Assembly: GCA_040387055.1 (NCBI GenBank)
Contig: JAZKEM010000098.1
Span: forward strand, 1 to 35,808
From: Stenotrophobium sp040387055
GTDB taxonomy: Bacteria; Pseudomonadota; Gammaproteobacteria; Nevskiales; Nevskiaceae
Reading direction: 5' to 3'
Length of the DNA: 35,808 nucleotides
The notes under the pieces were generated by a model. It worked only from the letters and a program-made list of their open reading frames with translations. It searched no databases and was not told where the DNA came from. Positions within the stretch are counted from its first letter, which is position 1; every line of letters begins with the position of its first letter. Positions 24,740 through 33,479 of this stretch are shown piece after piece. The position numbers and the translations under genes are program-made.

Positions 24740-25771
24740 CTAGCCCTCCGCCACCCGCACCACCACTTTTCCAAAATTATCGCCGCGCAGCAGGCCCATC
24801 AGCGCGAACGGTGCGCGTTCCAGGCCTTCAATCACATCTTCGCGGTACTGGATCTTCCCTTCCTTGACCCACTGACCCATATCTCGACGGAAGTCGGCGT
24901 GACGCGTGGCGTAGTGATCCGTAATCACGAAACCTTGCACGCGCGCACGCTTATTGAGTAAGGCGCGCATGATTTGCGGCGCGGTATCGATAGGACCAGG
25001 CGATGGGCCGTTGAGCCAAGCAATGATTCCGCAAAGCGCGACACGCGCGCCGACATTGAGCAGGGGAATCGCCGCCATCAGCGGATTGCCACCAACGTTT
25101 TCAAAATAGACATCGACGCCTTGTGGACAAGCCGCAGCCAGCTGCTCAGCAAAGTCCTCGTCATAGTGATTGATGCAGGCATCGTAACCAAGCGTGTTGA
25201 CCGCGTATTCGCATTTGTCGACGCCACCAGCAATTCCCACCGCACGACAGCCTTTGAGCTTGGCAATCTGCCCCACAACGCCACCAACCGCACCGGTCGC
25301 CGCAGACACCAATACCGTATCGCCTTCTTTGGCCTGACCTATGTCGAGCAAGCCCACATAAGCGGTGAAGCCGGTCATGCCCAACACGCCGAGTGAATAC
25401 GAAGGCGGTGCGATCGAAGCATCAAGCTTGAGCAGACCTTTGCTTGATACCGCAGCGTAGTCCTGCCAGCCACTCATCGACAGCACAACATCACCTACCG
25501 CGAGTGACGGCGCGCGCGAAGCTTCAACGCGACACACGGTAGCGCCCACCATCACCGCATCAATCGCAACCGGCTGCGCGTAAGACGGCGCATCACTCAT
25601 GCGCGCACGCATATAGGGGTCAATCGATAGATACAGAGTGCGTAGGAGAACCTGACCCTCTGCGAGCTCAGGCATTGGCACTTCTTCTAAACGAAAGTCA
25701 GCGGCGGTCGGTGAACCGATCGGACGTTGAACAAGAACAATGCGGCGATTGAGTGGCGCTTCAGTAGTCAT
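24740..25771 (-). CDS. Zinc-independent MDR NADPH-dependent reductase (CurA / leukotriene-B4 dehydrogenase-like)
   Basis: This 343-aa medium-chain dehydrogenase/reductase starts MTTEAPLNRRIVLVQRPIGSP. Landmarks are LSIDPYMRARMSD (48-60), VLGMTGFTAYVGLLDIG (129-145), the nucleotide loop VSAATGAVGGVVGQIAK (155-171), VDVYFENVGG and the terminal LLRGDNFGKVVVRV. No zinc ligands are present, so it should reduce double bonds of enones/enals with NADPH. An in-frame ATG at 25804 adds 11 residues unlike the family; neither start has a clear ribosome site. It is the last gene of the PHA-associated block and follows a large hairpin at 25812-25843. The substrate may be an unsaturated acyl intermediate or a detoxification target. 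Confidence 0.9.
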   Translation of the reverse strand: MTTEAPLNRRIVLVQRPIGSPTAADFRLEEVPMPELAEGQVLLRTLYLSIDPYMRARMSDAPSYAQPVAIDAVMVGATVCRVEASRAPSLAVGDVVLSMSGWQDYAAVSSKGLLKLDASIAPPSYSLGVLGMTGFTAYVGLLDIGQAKEGDTVLVSAATGAVGGVVGQIAKLKGCRAVGIAGGVDKCEYAVNTLGYDACINHYDEDFAEQLAAACPQGVDVYFENVGGNPLMAAIPLLNVGARVALCGIIAWLNGPSPGPIDTAPQIMRALLNKRARVQGFVITDHYATRHADFRRDMGQWVKEGKIQYREDVIEGLERAPFALMGLLRGDNFGKVVVRVAEG

Positions 25772-25811
25772 CGTGATGTTTATTGAAAATATTTTCGAGA
25801 GCATAACGTAG

Positions 25812-25843
25812 GACGGGGCGGCCCCGTGAAGGACCGCCCCGTC
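25812..25843. repeat. GC-rich 10-bp stem-loop between two oxidoreductase genes
   Basis: GACGGGGCGG (25812-25821) and CCGCCCCGTC (25834-25843) form a perfect 10-bp stem with a 12-nt loop. It lies 22 nt after the stop of the saccharopine-dehydrogenase-like gene and just before the MDR gene. Neither strand has a T-run after it, so it is not a standard intrinsic terminator; it may stabilise or process the mRNA. Confidence 0.6.
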
Positions 25844-25865
25844 ATCACCACGACTACGCTGTTAC

Positions 25866-27005
25866 TTACTGCGGAATCGGCATGCCGTTGAGCGTGACTT
25901 CTGGCGCTCTGACAAAACCAAAGTTCTGCAGAACACCGAGCAGCTCACGATGACCCAGTGCCTGGCAACCGGAAGCAAAACCATAACGCTTAGGTTCGGC
26001 CTGCAGCAGATGGTGCGCAAAGTAGGCCTGCATCAAGCCGGTCTGCTTGTAGTTCTGGTTGCCGCGGATGATCACGTGCTTGAAGCCAAGCGGGCCGCTG
26101 GCCATGACCGAGTCAATCGAAATATTGACCAGTGGATTTTCGCGCGGCGGCATACCGGCCTGCACGCTGGCAGCCATTTCCGAAAGCGCTTTCTGCTGTT
26201 CAGCAGGTGGCAGTGGACGGATATCCGCATCAATCTTGGCGTTCATCGCCACTACGTTGTCCATCACAGCACGTGCGAACACGCCGCCCATGACTTTGCA
26301 GTTCAGCACGCGCGGATCGTTCTTGAACCAAACGGGATGTGCGGTACCGCCCCAAGGCAGAACCAGCGCAGTTTCGTGTTGACCCGGCACGATGGCATCA
26401 GCCTTGGCGCCTGCAGGCCACATCACATACTTGTTGTTCTCAAGATAGAAGAAGTCGGACGTCAGAATGCTGAAGATGGTCTGCACCGAAGCGTAGGTCG
26501 GGAAGCCCTTCCACAGCACCAGCATGTCGAGCGTGTTCAGGCCTGGAGTTTCCAGTGCGATCTGCGCGGCGATTTCACCGGTGGTGTACATCTGCGCGAT
26601 ACCGGGCGACAGGCAGAGCTTCTTGTCAGCAAACTTCTGGCCCCACTTCTCATCGCACTCGATCATCCAGTTCTGCTCACCGTTGGTATCGGTGTAATGC
26701 ACGCCTTCTGCAAGGCAAGCCTCGACGGCTTCATTGCCAAGCTTGGCAAACGGGCCAACCATGTTGAGCATGACCTTGGCGCCTTTCAACACCGCACGTA
26801 GCGCTGCAACGCTGTGCTCTTTGACTTCGACGATCTCGTAATCGGCGGTCTCGATGCCAGGAACTTTGCTGAGAACTTCCTTAATGCTGGCGCCATTACG
26901 ACCGGCAGCAATGAAAGGGATGTTGAACTCGCGGCAATACTCCGCAACGAGACGACCGGTGTAGCCGGTAACACCGTAAATGACGACTGGTTTTTTAGCA
27001 CTCAT
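25866..27005 (-). CDS. Saccharopine dehydrogenase-like NAD(P)-binding oxidoreductase
   Basis: This 379-aa protein opens with VVIYGVTGYTGRLVAEYCREF, the Rossmann motif of saccharopine-dehydrogenase-like proteins (G11, G14, G17), and continues with VMLNMVGPFAKLGNEAVEACLAEGVHYTDTNGE, the second conserved block. These proteins include trans-acting enoyl reductases and uncharacterised enzymes; lysine metabolism is unlikely here. The remainder (about 160-379) resembles the C-terminal domain of this uncharacterised group, which I believe is annotated as DUF5938 in databases. The ATG at 27005 has GGAGA 6 nt upstream. It follows an SDR gene by 55 nt on the same strand. The role may be reduction or oxidation of an acyl or ring intermediate, but no substrate can be read. 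Confidence 0.85.
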   Translation of the reverse strand: MSAKKPVVIYGVTGYTGRLVAEYCREFNIPFIAAGRNGASIKEVLSKVPGIETADYEIVEVKEHSVAALRAVLKGAKVMLNMVGPFAKLGNEAVEACLAEGVHYTDTNGEQNWMIECDEKWGQKFADKKLCLSPGIAQMYTTGEIAAQIALETPGLNTLDMLVLWKGFPTYASVQTIFSILTSDFFYLENNKYVMWPAGAKADAIVPGQHETALVLPWGGTAHPVWFKNDPRVLNCKVMGGVFARAVMDNVVAMNAKIDADIRPLPPAEQQKALSEMAASVQAGMPPRENPLVNISIDSVMASGPLGFKHVIIRGNQNYKQTGLMQAYFAHHLLQAEPKRYGFASGCQALGHRELLGVLQNFGFVRAPEVTLNGMPIPQ

Positions 27006-27060
27006 GTTGTTTCTCCTACTTGATCTTGTGATTTGTGATTTAAGAAATTGTTAAAAATAT

Positions 27061-27888
27061 TCAGAACATGAAACCGCCGCTGCACACGATGACCTGACCA
27101 CTGATGTAGTCAGACTCGGGCAGACATAAGAGATACACCGCACCAGCCGCTTCCTCAGGCGTACCCGCGCGGCCCAGGGGAATGCCCTGCTCCATCGTCT
27201 TGAGCACTTCTGGATTCACGCCGACTTTGATGTTTTTTCCATCGACCGCGATGGCAGAACCTGCACCAGCAGACGCTTCGGTCAAACGCGTACGGATCAA
27301 ACCAAACGCAACGCTATTGACGTTGACCTTGAACCGGCCCCATTCCTTGCACATGGTTTTGGTAATGCCATTGACGCCAGCTTTGGCCGCGCCATAACCA
27401 ATCTGACCCGCGTTACCGCCGACGCCTGCAAGCGAAGAAATGTTGACGACCTTGCGAAAGACTTCGCGTCCTTGCTCGGCTTCTTCTTTGGACTTTGTAC
27501 GAATGAACTCCGCAGCGGCGCGCAAAATTCGAAATGGTGCGGTCATGTGCACATCAATCATTGCTTGCCACTGTTCATCGGTGGTTTTTTGCACCACGCT
27601 GTCCCAGGTATAACCGGCGTTATTAACAATGATGTCGACGCCACCAAAGACATCAATCGCAGCGCGCACAAAACGATCGCCAAAATCTTTTTCAACTACG
27701 CTACCAATCACAGCAATGGCATCCGAGCCAACGCCGCGAATCGCATCAACCGTTTCCTTGGCAAATGCTTCATCAAGATCATTAACCACCACGCGTGCTC
27801 CATCACGCGCAAGCTTGAGCGCAATCTCGCGGCCAATTCCACGGCCCGAGCCTGTCACTAGCGCAACCTTACCTTCTAGTTTTTTCAT
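27061..27888 (-). CDS. Short-chain dehydrogenase/reductase (FabG-like)
   Basis: This 275-aa classical SDR has TGSGRGIG (12-19), an Asp at the end of strand 2 (VVVNDLD, D37) favouring NAD(H), NNAG (89-92), catalytic Ser152 in NISSLAG and YGAAK (Y165, K169). It is longer than FabG by about 30 residues, with an insertion at 130-146 (TKSKEEAEQGREVFRKV) and near 205-222. It is similar to 3-hydroxyacyl or multifunctional-enzyme-type SDRs. AGGAAA 8 nt before the ATG supports the start. It lies 20 nt after phaZ, so oxidation or reduction of PHA-derived 3-hydroxyacyl groups is the natural guess. Confidence 0.92.
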   Translation of the reverse strand: MKKLEGKVALVTGSGRGIGREIALKLARDGARVVVNDLDEAFAKETVDAIRGVGSDAIAVIGSVVEKDFGDRFVRAAIDVFGGVDIIVNNAGYTWDSVVQKTTDEQWQAMIDVHMTAPFRILRAAAEFIRTKSKEEAEQGREVFRKVVNISSLAGVGGNAGQIGYGAAKAGVNGITKTMCKEWGRFKVNVNSVAFGLIRTRLTEASAGAGSAIAVDGKNIKVGVNPEVLKTMEQGIPLGRAGTPEEAAGAVYLLCLPESDYISGQVIVCSGGFMF

Positions 27889-27908
27889 GCTTGATTTCCT
27901 AACGCAGC

Positions 27909-28808
27909 CTATGCGGCTTTTTCTTGGGGAGAATCCAGGAACTCACGAATCACTTGGCTAGAGCCAGCGGGATCGGAGACCAGGAAGAGGTGGCCGTCAT
28001 GCACGACATGCAGTCGGCAGTTACGGATGAGTCGTGCCATGATTTTTGCGTTGATCACTGGAATCACCGGATCATCGTCGCCAGCCATGATCAGCACCGG
28101 TTGTCGCAGCAACGGCAACCACGGCAAGCTGGTCCAACCACTCAGCGCGAGCTGTTGCATCAAATAGCCAAGCTTGCTGGTCGGCATCATGCGCGGACCG
28201 ATCTCACGAATAAGACCTGGCATATCACGCGCTGCACCACCGTATATTTCGCCGGCGATTTTTCGTCGATAAACTGGATCATTGAAACGGCGTGGCGTGA
28301 TGAACTTAAGCAGAACGCGGAAGTCGAGCACCATCGGCATGCCCTGCCCTGTAGCGCACAACACCAGGCGACGGCAGCGCTTTGGATTCTGCAGTGCAAA
28401 CTGCTGCGCCAGTGTGCCGCCCCAAGAAACGCCAAGAACATCAATTTGGTCGTAACCAAGTTTAGTCAGCACTTTTTCCATCAGGATGCTGAGCATCCAG
28501 AGCCTATAAGGATGAAGCGGCATGGATGATTTGCCGGTTCCTGGCACATCTATCGCAATGGTTTCCAGATCGCCCAATTCATCAGCGAACGGTTCCAGCA
28601 ATTCCAATCGTGCGCCAATGCCGTTAAACAAAACCAAAGGTGTGTGTGCTTCTTTACGACCGGGCCAGATGGCTACGCGCAACGAATAACCCAACACTTT
28701 GACGCGACGGAGTCGCATCTCGCGCTTAGCGCCCATGCGCAACTCGGCATAAGTGCGCCCATGATCAAAGTGATGCTTGTTTGCCGAAAACGGGCTAGAC
28801 GCGGTCAT
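27909..28808 (-). CDS. phaZ: Intracellular polyhydroxyalkanoate depolymerase (PhaZ, medium-chain type)
   Basis: This 299-aa alpha/beta hydrolase matches the PhaZ of mcl-PHA producers: RVAIWPG, TPLVLFNGIGARLELLEPF (56-74), IDVPGTGKSSMPLHPYR (86-102), the lipase box GVSWGG with Ser128, then LIMAGDDDPVIPVINAKIMARLI with the acid at D246 and HVVHDGHLFLV with His273. Pseudomonas PhaZ has the same motif order and similar length (about 283 aa). It releases 3-hydroxyacids from PHA granules. I use the ATG at 28808, which overlaps the end of phaC by 14 nt; ATG at 28853 lies deeper in phaC and 28736 is also possible. The phaC-phaZ order is that of mcl-PHA loci. Confidence 0.92.
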   Translation of the reverse strand: MTASSPFSANKHHFDHGRTYAELRMGAKREMRLRRVKVLGYSLRVAIWPGRKEAHTPLVLFNGIGARLELLEPFADELGDLETIAIDVPGTGKSSMPLHPYRLWMLSILMEKVLTKLGYDQIDVLGVSWGGTLAQQFALQNPKRCRRLVLCATGQGMPMVLDFRVLLKFITPRRFNDPVYRRKIAGEIYGGAARDMPGLIREIGPRMMPTSKLGYLMQQLALSGWTSLPWLPLLRQPVLIMAGDDDPVIPVINAKIMARLIRNCRLHVVHDGHLFLVSDPAGSSQVIREFLDSPQEKAA

Positions 28809-30501
28809 GAATATAGGTTCCAGGCGCGGCGCCAAGCGAAGGGTATTGGGCATTGCCTGCGGATTTAGGAGCGTCTATTAATTTTCCTGCGCGCTCATGT
28901 GTCCAAGCGACGCAATGATCCCACCAACTACCTTGATGCTTGGTTGCGGTCTTGTGCCACTCACCAGCAGTGGCAGGCAGAGAATCATTGAGGAAGTAGC
29001 TAGCCTTTGGATTGCTCGGCGGGCAGACAATGGTTTGAATGTGCCCGCTATTGCCGAGTACAAACTGACTGCGCTTACCGAGCAACTGTGCGCTGCGATA
29101 TACGCCTTGCCAGACGCAGAGATGATCATTCGCAGCACCGAGCACATAACTGTCGATATCCAGATCAGCCAGAGGCGCAATTGGCTTTCCACGAACCATC
29201 ATCTCGCCATCGGTGACGAGAGGATTGCTCTCGACGAAACTCGAGAAGTCATAGTTGTACTGCGCAGTCATACCGGTGCCGTCGCTATTCCAATAGAGAA
29301 TGTCGAAAGCCGTGGGTTTGACGCCCATTAGATAATTGCTGACCCAGTAGTTCCAGATCAACTCGTTAGCGCGCAGCATCGCGAACAACAACGTGAACTG
29401 GCGCGCGCTCATGCGCTTTTTGCGAACCTCTTTGCGCACCATCGGCATCGACTGCTTGTCGACAAATGCGCCAATCGCTGGCGCATTCGACATCGCCGCC
29501 ATATCTAGTGGAGAGACAAACAGCATCAAGCTGTTGACCTTGCGCTGCTTGATCGACTTGTGATGCGCCACCAGTGACGTTGCCAAAGGACCGGCACCAC
29601 ACACTGCCCACATATTGACGGAGTCAGCGTCGGAAATGCTGAGCGCAGCATCAAGGCCTGCATCAATCGCGTCGATGTAATCTGGCATGCCCCAGAAGTC
29701 ATGCTCAGGTTTGGGATTGCGCCATGCCATCACATAAACAGTGAAGCCAGCTTGGACAAAGTGTTCAATCACACTGCGTTTAGGTGCGATATCGAATACG
29801 TAAAACTTGTTGACGATGCTCGGCACGATATAGATCGGCCGTTCGCGAACCTGTGGCGTCTGTGGCGCGTATTGCAGCAACTCGAACATATCGTGCCGCA
29901 GAACGACAGCGCCTGGCGTAATCGCCAGATTGCCGCCGATCTTGAAAGCACTCTCATCAACCTGTGATGGAATCGGACGTCGCTTGGCGACGTCATCTGC
30001 AAATAATTTCAGGCCGGCCCACAAGCTAGCGCCACGCGTTTCGCGCGCTTTGCGCAGAGCCGCCGGGTTGGTCGGTAGAAAGTTGGTTGGTGCCAGTGCA
30101 TCGGCAATCTGCGTCATCAGAAATTCGGCACGCTCAATCTGATTTTCATTGAGGCCGGATTCTTTGGCGTAGGTTTGCAGGGCATCGCGCAGTTCCAGAT
30201 AGCCCTTCAACACGCTATTGAACACGCGACTTTCCTGCCATGCAGGATCTGAAAAACGGCGATCAGAAGGATCTGGCGCTTGCGTGGACTCACCGCTAAT
30301 GACCTTGCGAACGCCTTTGAGAAAGCCCAAACCTGCGTTGACCACAGCACCCGGCTGACGTCGCGCCTGTTTGGCAAGATCGCCAGCCACTTCAATCAAA
30401 TCGCTGGGACGAAAATCGCCCAGCACATACTGACCAAAAACATTATCAACGCCACTATCTTGGACGGCACCTCCGTGTGCCTTTTTGCCGCGCTTGCTCA
30501 C
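28795..30501 (-). CDS. phaC: Polyhydroxyalkanoate synthase (class II-like) with variant nucleophile motif
   Basis: This 568-aa enzyme polymerises 3-hydroxyacyl-CoA into PHA at the granule surface. The N-terminal PhaC_N region (about 90-260) has LPTNPAAL and YIVPSIVNKFYVFDIAPKRS. The catalytic domain has Cys301, Asp459 in GAANDHLCVWQ and His487 in VLGNSGHIQTIVCPP, then GSWWDHC (524-530). Spacing and the SGHIQTI/PPSNPKA context are closest to class II (Pseudomonas PhaC1 is about 559 aa). The nucleophile motif is odd: AVCGAG (299-304) instead of the usual G-x-C-x-G-G, so the glycines two residues before and two after the Cys are both Ala. The start is GTG at 30501, forming GTGA with the stop of the upstream SDR. 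No phasin or phaC2 gene is in the window. Confidence 0.93.
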   Translation of the reverse strand: MSKRGKKAHGGAVQDSGVDNVFGQYVLGDFRPSDLIEVAGDLAKQARRQPGAVVNAGLGFLKGVRKVISGESTQAPDPSDRRFSDPAWQESRVFNSVLKGYLELRDALQTYAKESGLNENQIERAEFLMTQIADALAPTNFLPTNPAALRKARETRGASLWAGLKLFADDVAKRRPIPSQVDESAFKIGGNLAITPGAVVLRHDMFELLQYAPQTPQVRERPIYIVPSIVNKFYVFDIAPKRSVIEHFVQAGFTVYVMAWRNPKPEHDFWGMPDYIDAIDAGLDAALSISDADSVNMWAVCGAGPLATSLVAHHKSIKQRKVNSLMLFVSPLDMAAMSNAPAIGAFVDKQSMPMVRKEVRKKRMSARQFTLLFAMLRANELIWNYWVSNYLMGVKPTAFDILYWNSDGTGMTAQYNYDFSSFVESNPLVTDGEMMVRGKPIAPLADLDIDSYVLGAANDHLCVWQGVYRSAQLLGKRSQFVLGNSGHIQTIVCPPSNPKASYFLNDSLPATAGEWHKTATKHQGSWWDHCVAWTHERAGKLIDAPKSAGNAQYPSLGAAPGTYIHDRV

Positions 30502-31259
30502 GCGGTCATTCCTCCATCAACGACCAGATCGGAGCCGGTCATGTAGCTGGATTCATCGGAGGCGAGGAATAAAACGGTCTTGGCAATTTCTTCCGGACGT
30601 GCAAAGCGGCCCATCGGAATACGCGCCAGCGTCTTAGCTGCAAATTCCTGTGCGTTCTCTGGCGTCAGCGACGCCAAGGCGCCAGCCACCATCTGCGTCT
30701 CGGCGAAGCCGGGACAAACATTGTTGATGCGAATGTTGTAGCCAGAACGTGCGCAATGAATCGCAGCTGATTTTGTGAAGATACGAACACCGCCCTTGCT
30801 GGCGTTGTAAGCCGGAATCGCAGGCTCACCGAGCATGCCTTCAATCGAGGCGATATTGACGATTGAACCGCCCTTACCTTTCATCCGTTCAATCGCGGCC
30901 TGCGTGCCAAAGAAAACAGCAGTGAGGTTGATGTCGATGGTGCGCTGCCATGCTTGCAACGTGATGTTTTCAACATCGGCAAAACCTGCAACACCTGCAT
31001 TGTTGACGACGACATCAAGTCGGCCCCACTTAGCGATGGCCGCATCAAGTGTGGAATCCCAATCGGCGCGATTAGTGACATCCTGCGCACGAAATGCCGC
31101 ATTCGCACCAAGACGCTTGGCTTCTGCTTCACCCGCGACAGCGTCAACATCTGTAATCAATACCTTTGCGCCTTCTGCCAGCAATACTTCTGCTGCAGCT
31201 AGGCCAAGGCCGCGTGCGCCACCGGTAACAACGCAAACTTTGTCTTGAACTCGTTTCAT
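30498..31259 (-). CDS. Short-chain dehydrogenase/reductase
   Basis: This 253-aa classical SDR has TGGARGLG (12-19), D37 in LITDVD (NAD preference), NNAG (86-89), Ser138 in NIASIEG and YNASK (Y151, K155), ending GSDLVVDGGMTA. It resembles 3-hydroxybutyrate/3-alpha-hydroxysteroid/cyclohexanol-type SDRs, a group too mixed for naming a substrate. I chose ATG 31259, which has GGAGAG upstream; the longer frame from 31289 adds ten residues and no ribosome site. It overlaps phaC by 4 nt and follows the acetoacetyl-CoA synthetase gene by 57 nt. A 3-hydroxyacid dehydrogenase role would link depolymerase products to acetoacetate. Confidence 0.92.
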   Translation of the reverse strand: MKRVQDKVCVVTGGARGLGLAAAEVLLAEGAKVLITDVDAVAGEAEAKRLGANAAFRAQDVTNRADWDSTLDAAIAKWGRLDVVVNNAGVAGFADVENITLQAWQRTIDINLTAVFFGTQAAIERMKGKGGSIVNIASIEGMLGEPAIPAYNASKGGVRIFTKSAAIHCARSGYNIRINNVCPGFAETQMVAGALASLTPENAQEFAAKTLARIPMGRFARPEEIAKTVLFLASDESSYMTGSDLVVDGGMTA

Positions 31260-31316
31260 CGTTTCGCTCTCCACAAAGCCAAGCAGCACTCACCGGCCTT
31301 GTTTTGCATTTAGGAA

Positions 31317-33377
31317 TTAAGCCTTCGCGCTCGCATCAGACGGACGCCACTGGTAGTCAATCGATTCCTGCGCAAACGTCACGAAGTAATCAATGGATGC
31401 CGGATTCATCATCGCGTCACGGCTCGCAGATTTTTCCAGAGGCCAGCCCATCAGCAGTTTGCGGATAGGAACTTCCATTTTTTTACCAGTGAGCGTGTAT
31501 GGAATTTGTTCGATGGCATACATGCGATCTGGCACATGACGTGGGCTGCAGTCTTCACGCAACTTGGCGCTGATCTTCTTCTGCAATACATCATCAAGCA
31601 CGACATCTGGTTTAAGACGTAGGAACAAGGGCATGAAGAAGTGGCCGCCCGGAAGTTCAACGCAAACGATCAGGCTGTCGGCAACACCTTCCACCTGCTC
31701 CACCGCGCGATAGATTTCAGCGGTACCGATACGTACGCCATAACGATTGAGCGTGGAGTCCGAACGACCATAGATATAACAACCACCACGGCTGTTGATC
31801 TTGATGAAATCGCCGTGACGCCAGATCGGATTGCCGTCAGCTCCCTTGAAAACATCGAAGTAAGCATCGTGATAACGCTTGCCATCGGTGTCTTTCCAGA
31901 AATACACCGGCATCGAAGGGAAAGGCTTGGTGACAACGAGTTCGCCGACTTCATCGACCAACTCTTTTCCATCGTCGCTCCAGCTGTGCACATCCATACC
32001 GAGCATGCGAGTCTGGATTTCACCAGCGTAGACCGGTTTGGTTGGCGTGGCGCCGACGAAGCCGGAGCAAATTTCAGTGCCGCCCGATTGCGAAGTCACC
32101 CACAGATCTTTCTTGACGCTGCGATAGCACCAGTTAAATGTTTCCGGCGTCGAAGGAGCACCAGCAACCATCATGGTCTCCATCTTCGACAGATCATATT
32201 TCTGGCTAGGAACCAAGCCCTCCTTCTCCATCATCTGCACAAAGGTGGGGCTAGCACCAAAACTGGTGGCGCCGGTTTCGGCAGCAACTTTCCACAGCAA
32301 ATCGGACGGGAATGCAGGGCTGCCGTCGTAGAGCACTGCAGAACTGCCAGTGATCAGCGAAGCCATCACCAGATTCCACATCATCCAACCTGTGGTGGTG
32401 TAGAAGAAGAACACTGAGCTCGGTTTGAGATCGAGCTGGAAATGCATCAGCTTTTGATGCTCCAGCAGCACGCCAACATGGCTGTGCACGATTGCCTTGG
32501 GCAAACCGGTTGTACCTGAAGAGAACACCACCCACAGCGGATGATCGTAGGGCACATGTTCAAATTTAAAACTCTCACGCGGAACATCCGCGTGGCTCAT
32601 CAATTGTGACCAGCTAATCGTGTGCGGGATGTCCGGCACCATATTGCCGGCTTCGATAAATGGCAGCCAGACAATGCGCTCCAGTGTCGGCAACTCGCTC
32701 GCGATGCGACGTACTTCAGCTTCGCGGCGGAACACCTTGCCGCCGAAGCGATAGCCGTCTGCTGCAAACATCAGCTTCGGCTCAATCTGCGAGAAGCGCT
32801 CGATCACTGTCTTAACGCCGAACTCTGGTGCAGCCGATGACCACACCGCACCAATCGCGGTGGTCGCCATCATGGCGATGGCTGTCTCTGGCACGTTGGG
32901 CATGTAGGACACAACGCGATCACCTGGCTTAACGCCCAGGGTGCGCATCTGCGTCGCCAAGATTCGCACTTGTCGGGCAAGCTCGTGCCACGTCATATGC
33001 GCTAGCGGCGTAGTCTCAGTGAGATGGTGGAATACGTATTCGTCGGCCTTTGCCGTGCGCTCATGGCGCAACAGGTGCTCGGTATAGTTGACGTGCGAGC
33101 CTTCAAACCACTTGGCTCCCGGCATGACGCGGCGATCCAACACCTGCTTGTAAGGCGTTGACGATTCGATCTTGAAGTAATCCCAGATCGACGCCCAGAA
33201 ATCTTCGATATCCGTGACTGACCATTGCCACAGCGCATCGTAATCAGCAAAGTCTTTGCCGCGATTAGTGCGCAGCCATTCTAGGTATTGAGTAACGTTG
33301 GAACTGTCTTTGAACTCTTCTCTGGGAGTCCACAACAATTGTCCTTCGATTACTTTCTCTTTGGGAGCTTCACCCAT
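31317..33377 (-). CDS. Acetoacetyl-CoA synthetase (acetoacetate-CoA ligase)
   Basis: This 686-aa ANL-superfamily ligase converts acetoacetate, ATP and CoA to acetoacetyl-CoA. An ACAS_N-like N-terminus (ALWQWSVTDIEDFWASIWDYF, written here in part: residues about 48-68) precedes the AMP-binding domain with the P-loop-like FSSGTTGLPKAIVHSH (285-300) and YTTTGWMMWNLV. The C-terminal domain has YGRSDSTLNRYGVRIGTAEIYR and PYTLTGKKMEVPIRK, whose Lys near 632 is the catalytic, acetylatable residue. N-terminal context and the VMPGAKWFEGSHVNYTEHLL block match the acetoacetyl-CoA ligase branch rather than acetyl-CoA synthetase. I chose ATG 33377: AGGAGG (33389-33384) is 6 nt upstream of it but abuts ATG 33383. 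Confidence 0.93.
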   Translation of the reverse strand: MGEAPKEKVIEGQLLWTPREEFKDSSNVTQYLEWLRTNRGKDFADYDALWQWSVTDIEDFWASIWDYFKIESSTPYKQVLDRRVMPGAKWFEGSHVNYTEHLLRHERTAKADEYVFHHLTETTPLAHMTWHELARQVRILATQMRTLGVKPGDRVVSYMPNVPETAIAMMATTAIGAVWSSAAPEFGVKTVIERFSQIEPKLMFAADGYRFGGKVFRREAEVRRIASELPTLERIVWLPFIEAGNMVPDIPHTISWSQLMSHADVPRESFKFEHVPYDHPLWVVFSSGTTGLPKAIVHSHVGVLLEHQKLMHFQLDLKPSSVFFFYTTTGWMMWNLVMASLITGSSAVLYDGSPAFPSDLLWKVAAETGATSFGASPTFVQMMEKEGLVPSQKYDLSKMETMMVAGAPSTPETFNWCYRSVKKDLWVTSQSGGTEICSGFVGATPTKPVYAGEIQTRMLGMDVHSWSDDGKELVDEVGELVVTKPFPSMPVYFWKDTDGKRYHDAYFDVFKGADGNPIWRHGDFIKINSRGGCYIYGRSDSTLNRYGVRIGTAEIYRAVEQVEGVADSLIVCVELPGGHFFMPLFLRLKPDVVLDDVLQKKISAKLREDCSPRHVPDRMYAIEQIPYTLTGKKMEVPIRKLLMGWPLEKSASRDAMMNPASIDYFVTFAQESIDYQWRPSDASAKA

Positions 33378-33434
33378 AACCATCCTCCTCTTGTTGTCAT
33401 ACCCGTACTAGACGAGCACGTATCTAATTACTCG

Positions 33435-33453
33435 GTGCTGATTTCCTCAGCAC
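33435..33453. repeat. 7-bp hairpin between the DUF3237 and acetoacetyl-CoA synthetase genes
   Basis: GTGCTGA (33435-33441) pairs with TCAGCAC (33447-33453) around a 5-nt loop. A T-run follows on the plus strand (33457-33461), where there is no gene; on the minus (gene) strand the hairpin is preceded by A residues and has no T-run. It may be an attenuator or processing site in the 102-bp gap ahead of the ligase gene. Confidence 0.45.
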
Positions 33454-33479
33454 AACTTTTTGTCAGGCGGCTGCATCCA

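Noticed and set aside
25950..26801. A 283-codon plus-strand frame opposite the saccharopine-dehydrogenase-like gene
   Set aside because: Long but rich in His, Arg and Gln, typical of an antisense shadow of a coding sequence; no recognisable domain.
33435..33461. Hairpin followed by TTTTT read as a terminator
   Set aside because: The T-run is on the plus strand, where there is no gene; on the gene strand it lacks a U-tract, so I list only a hairpin.
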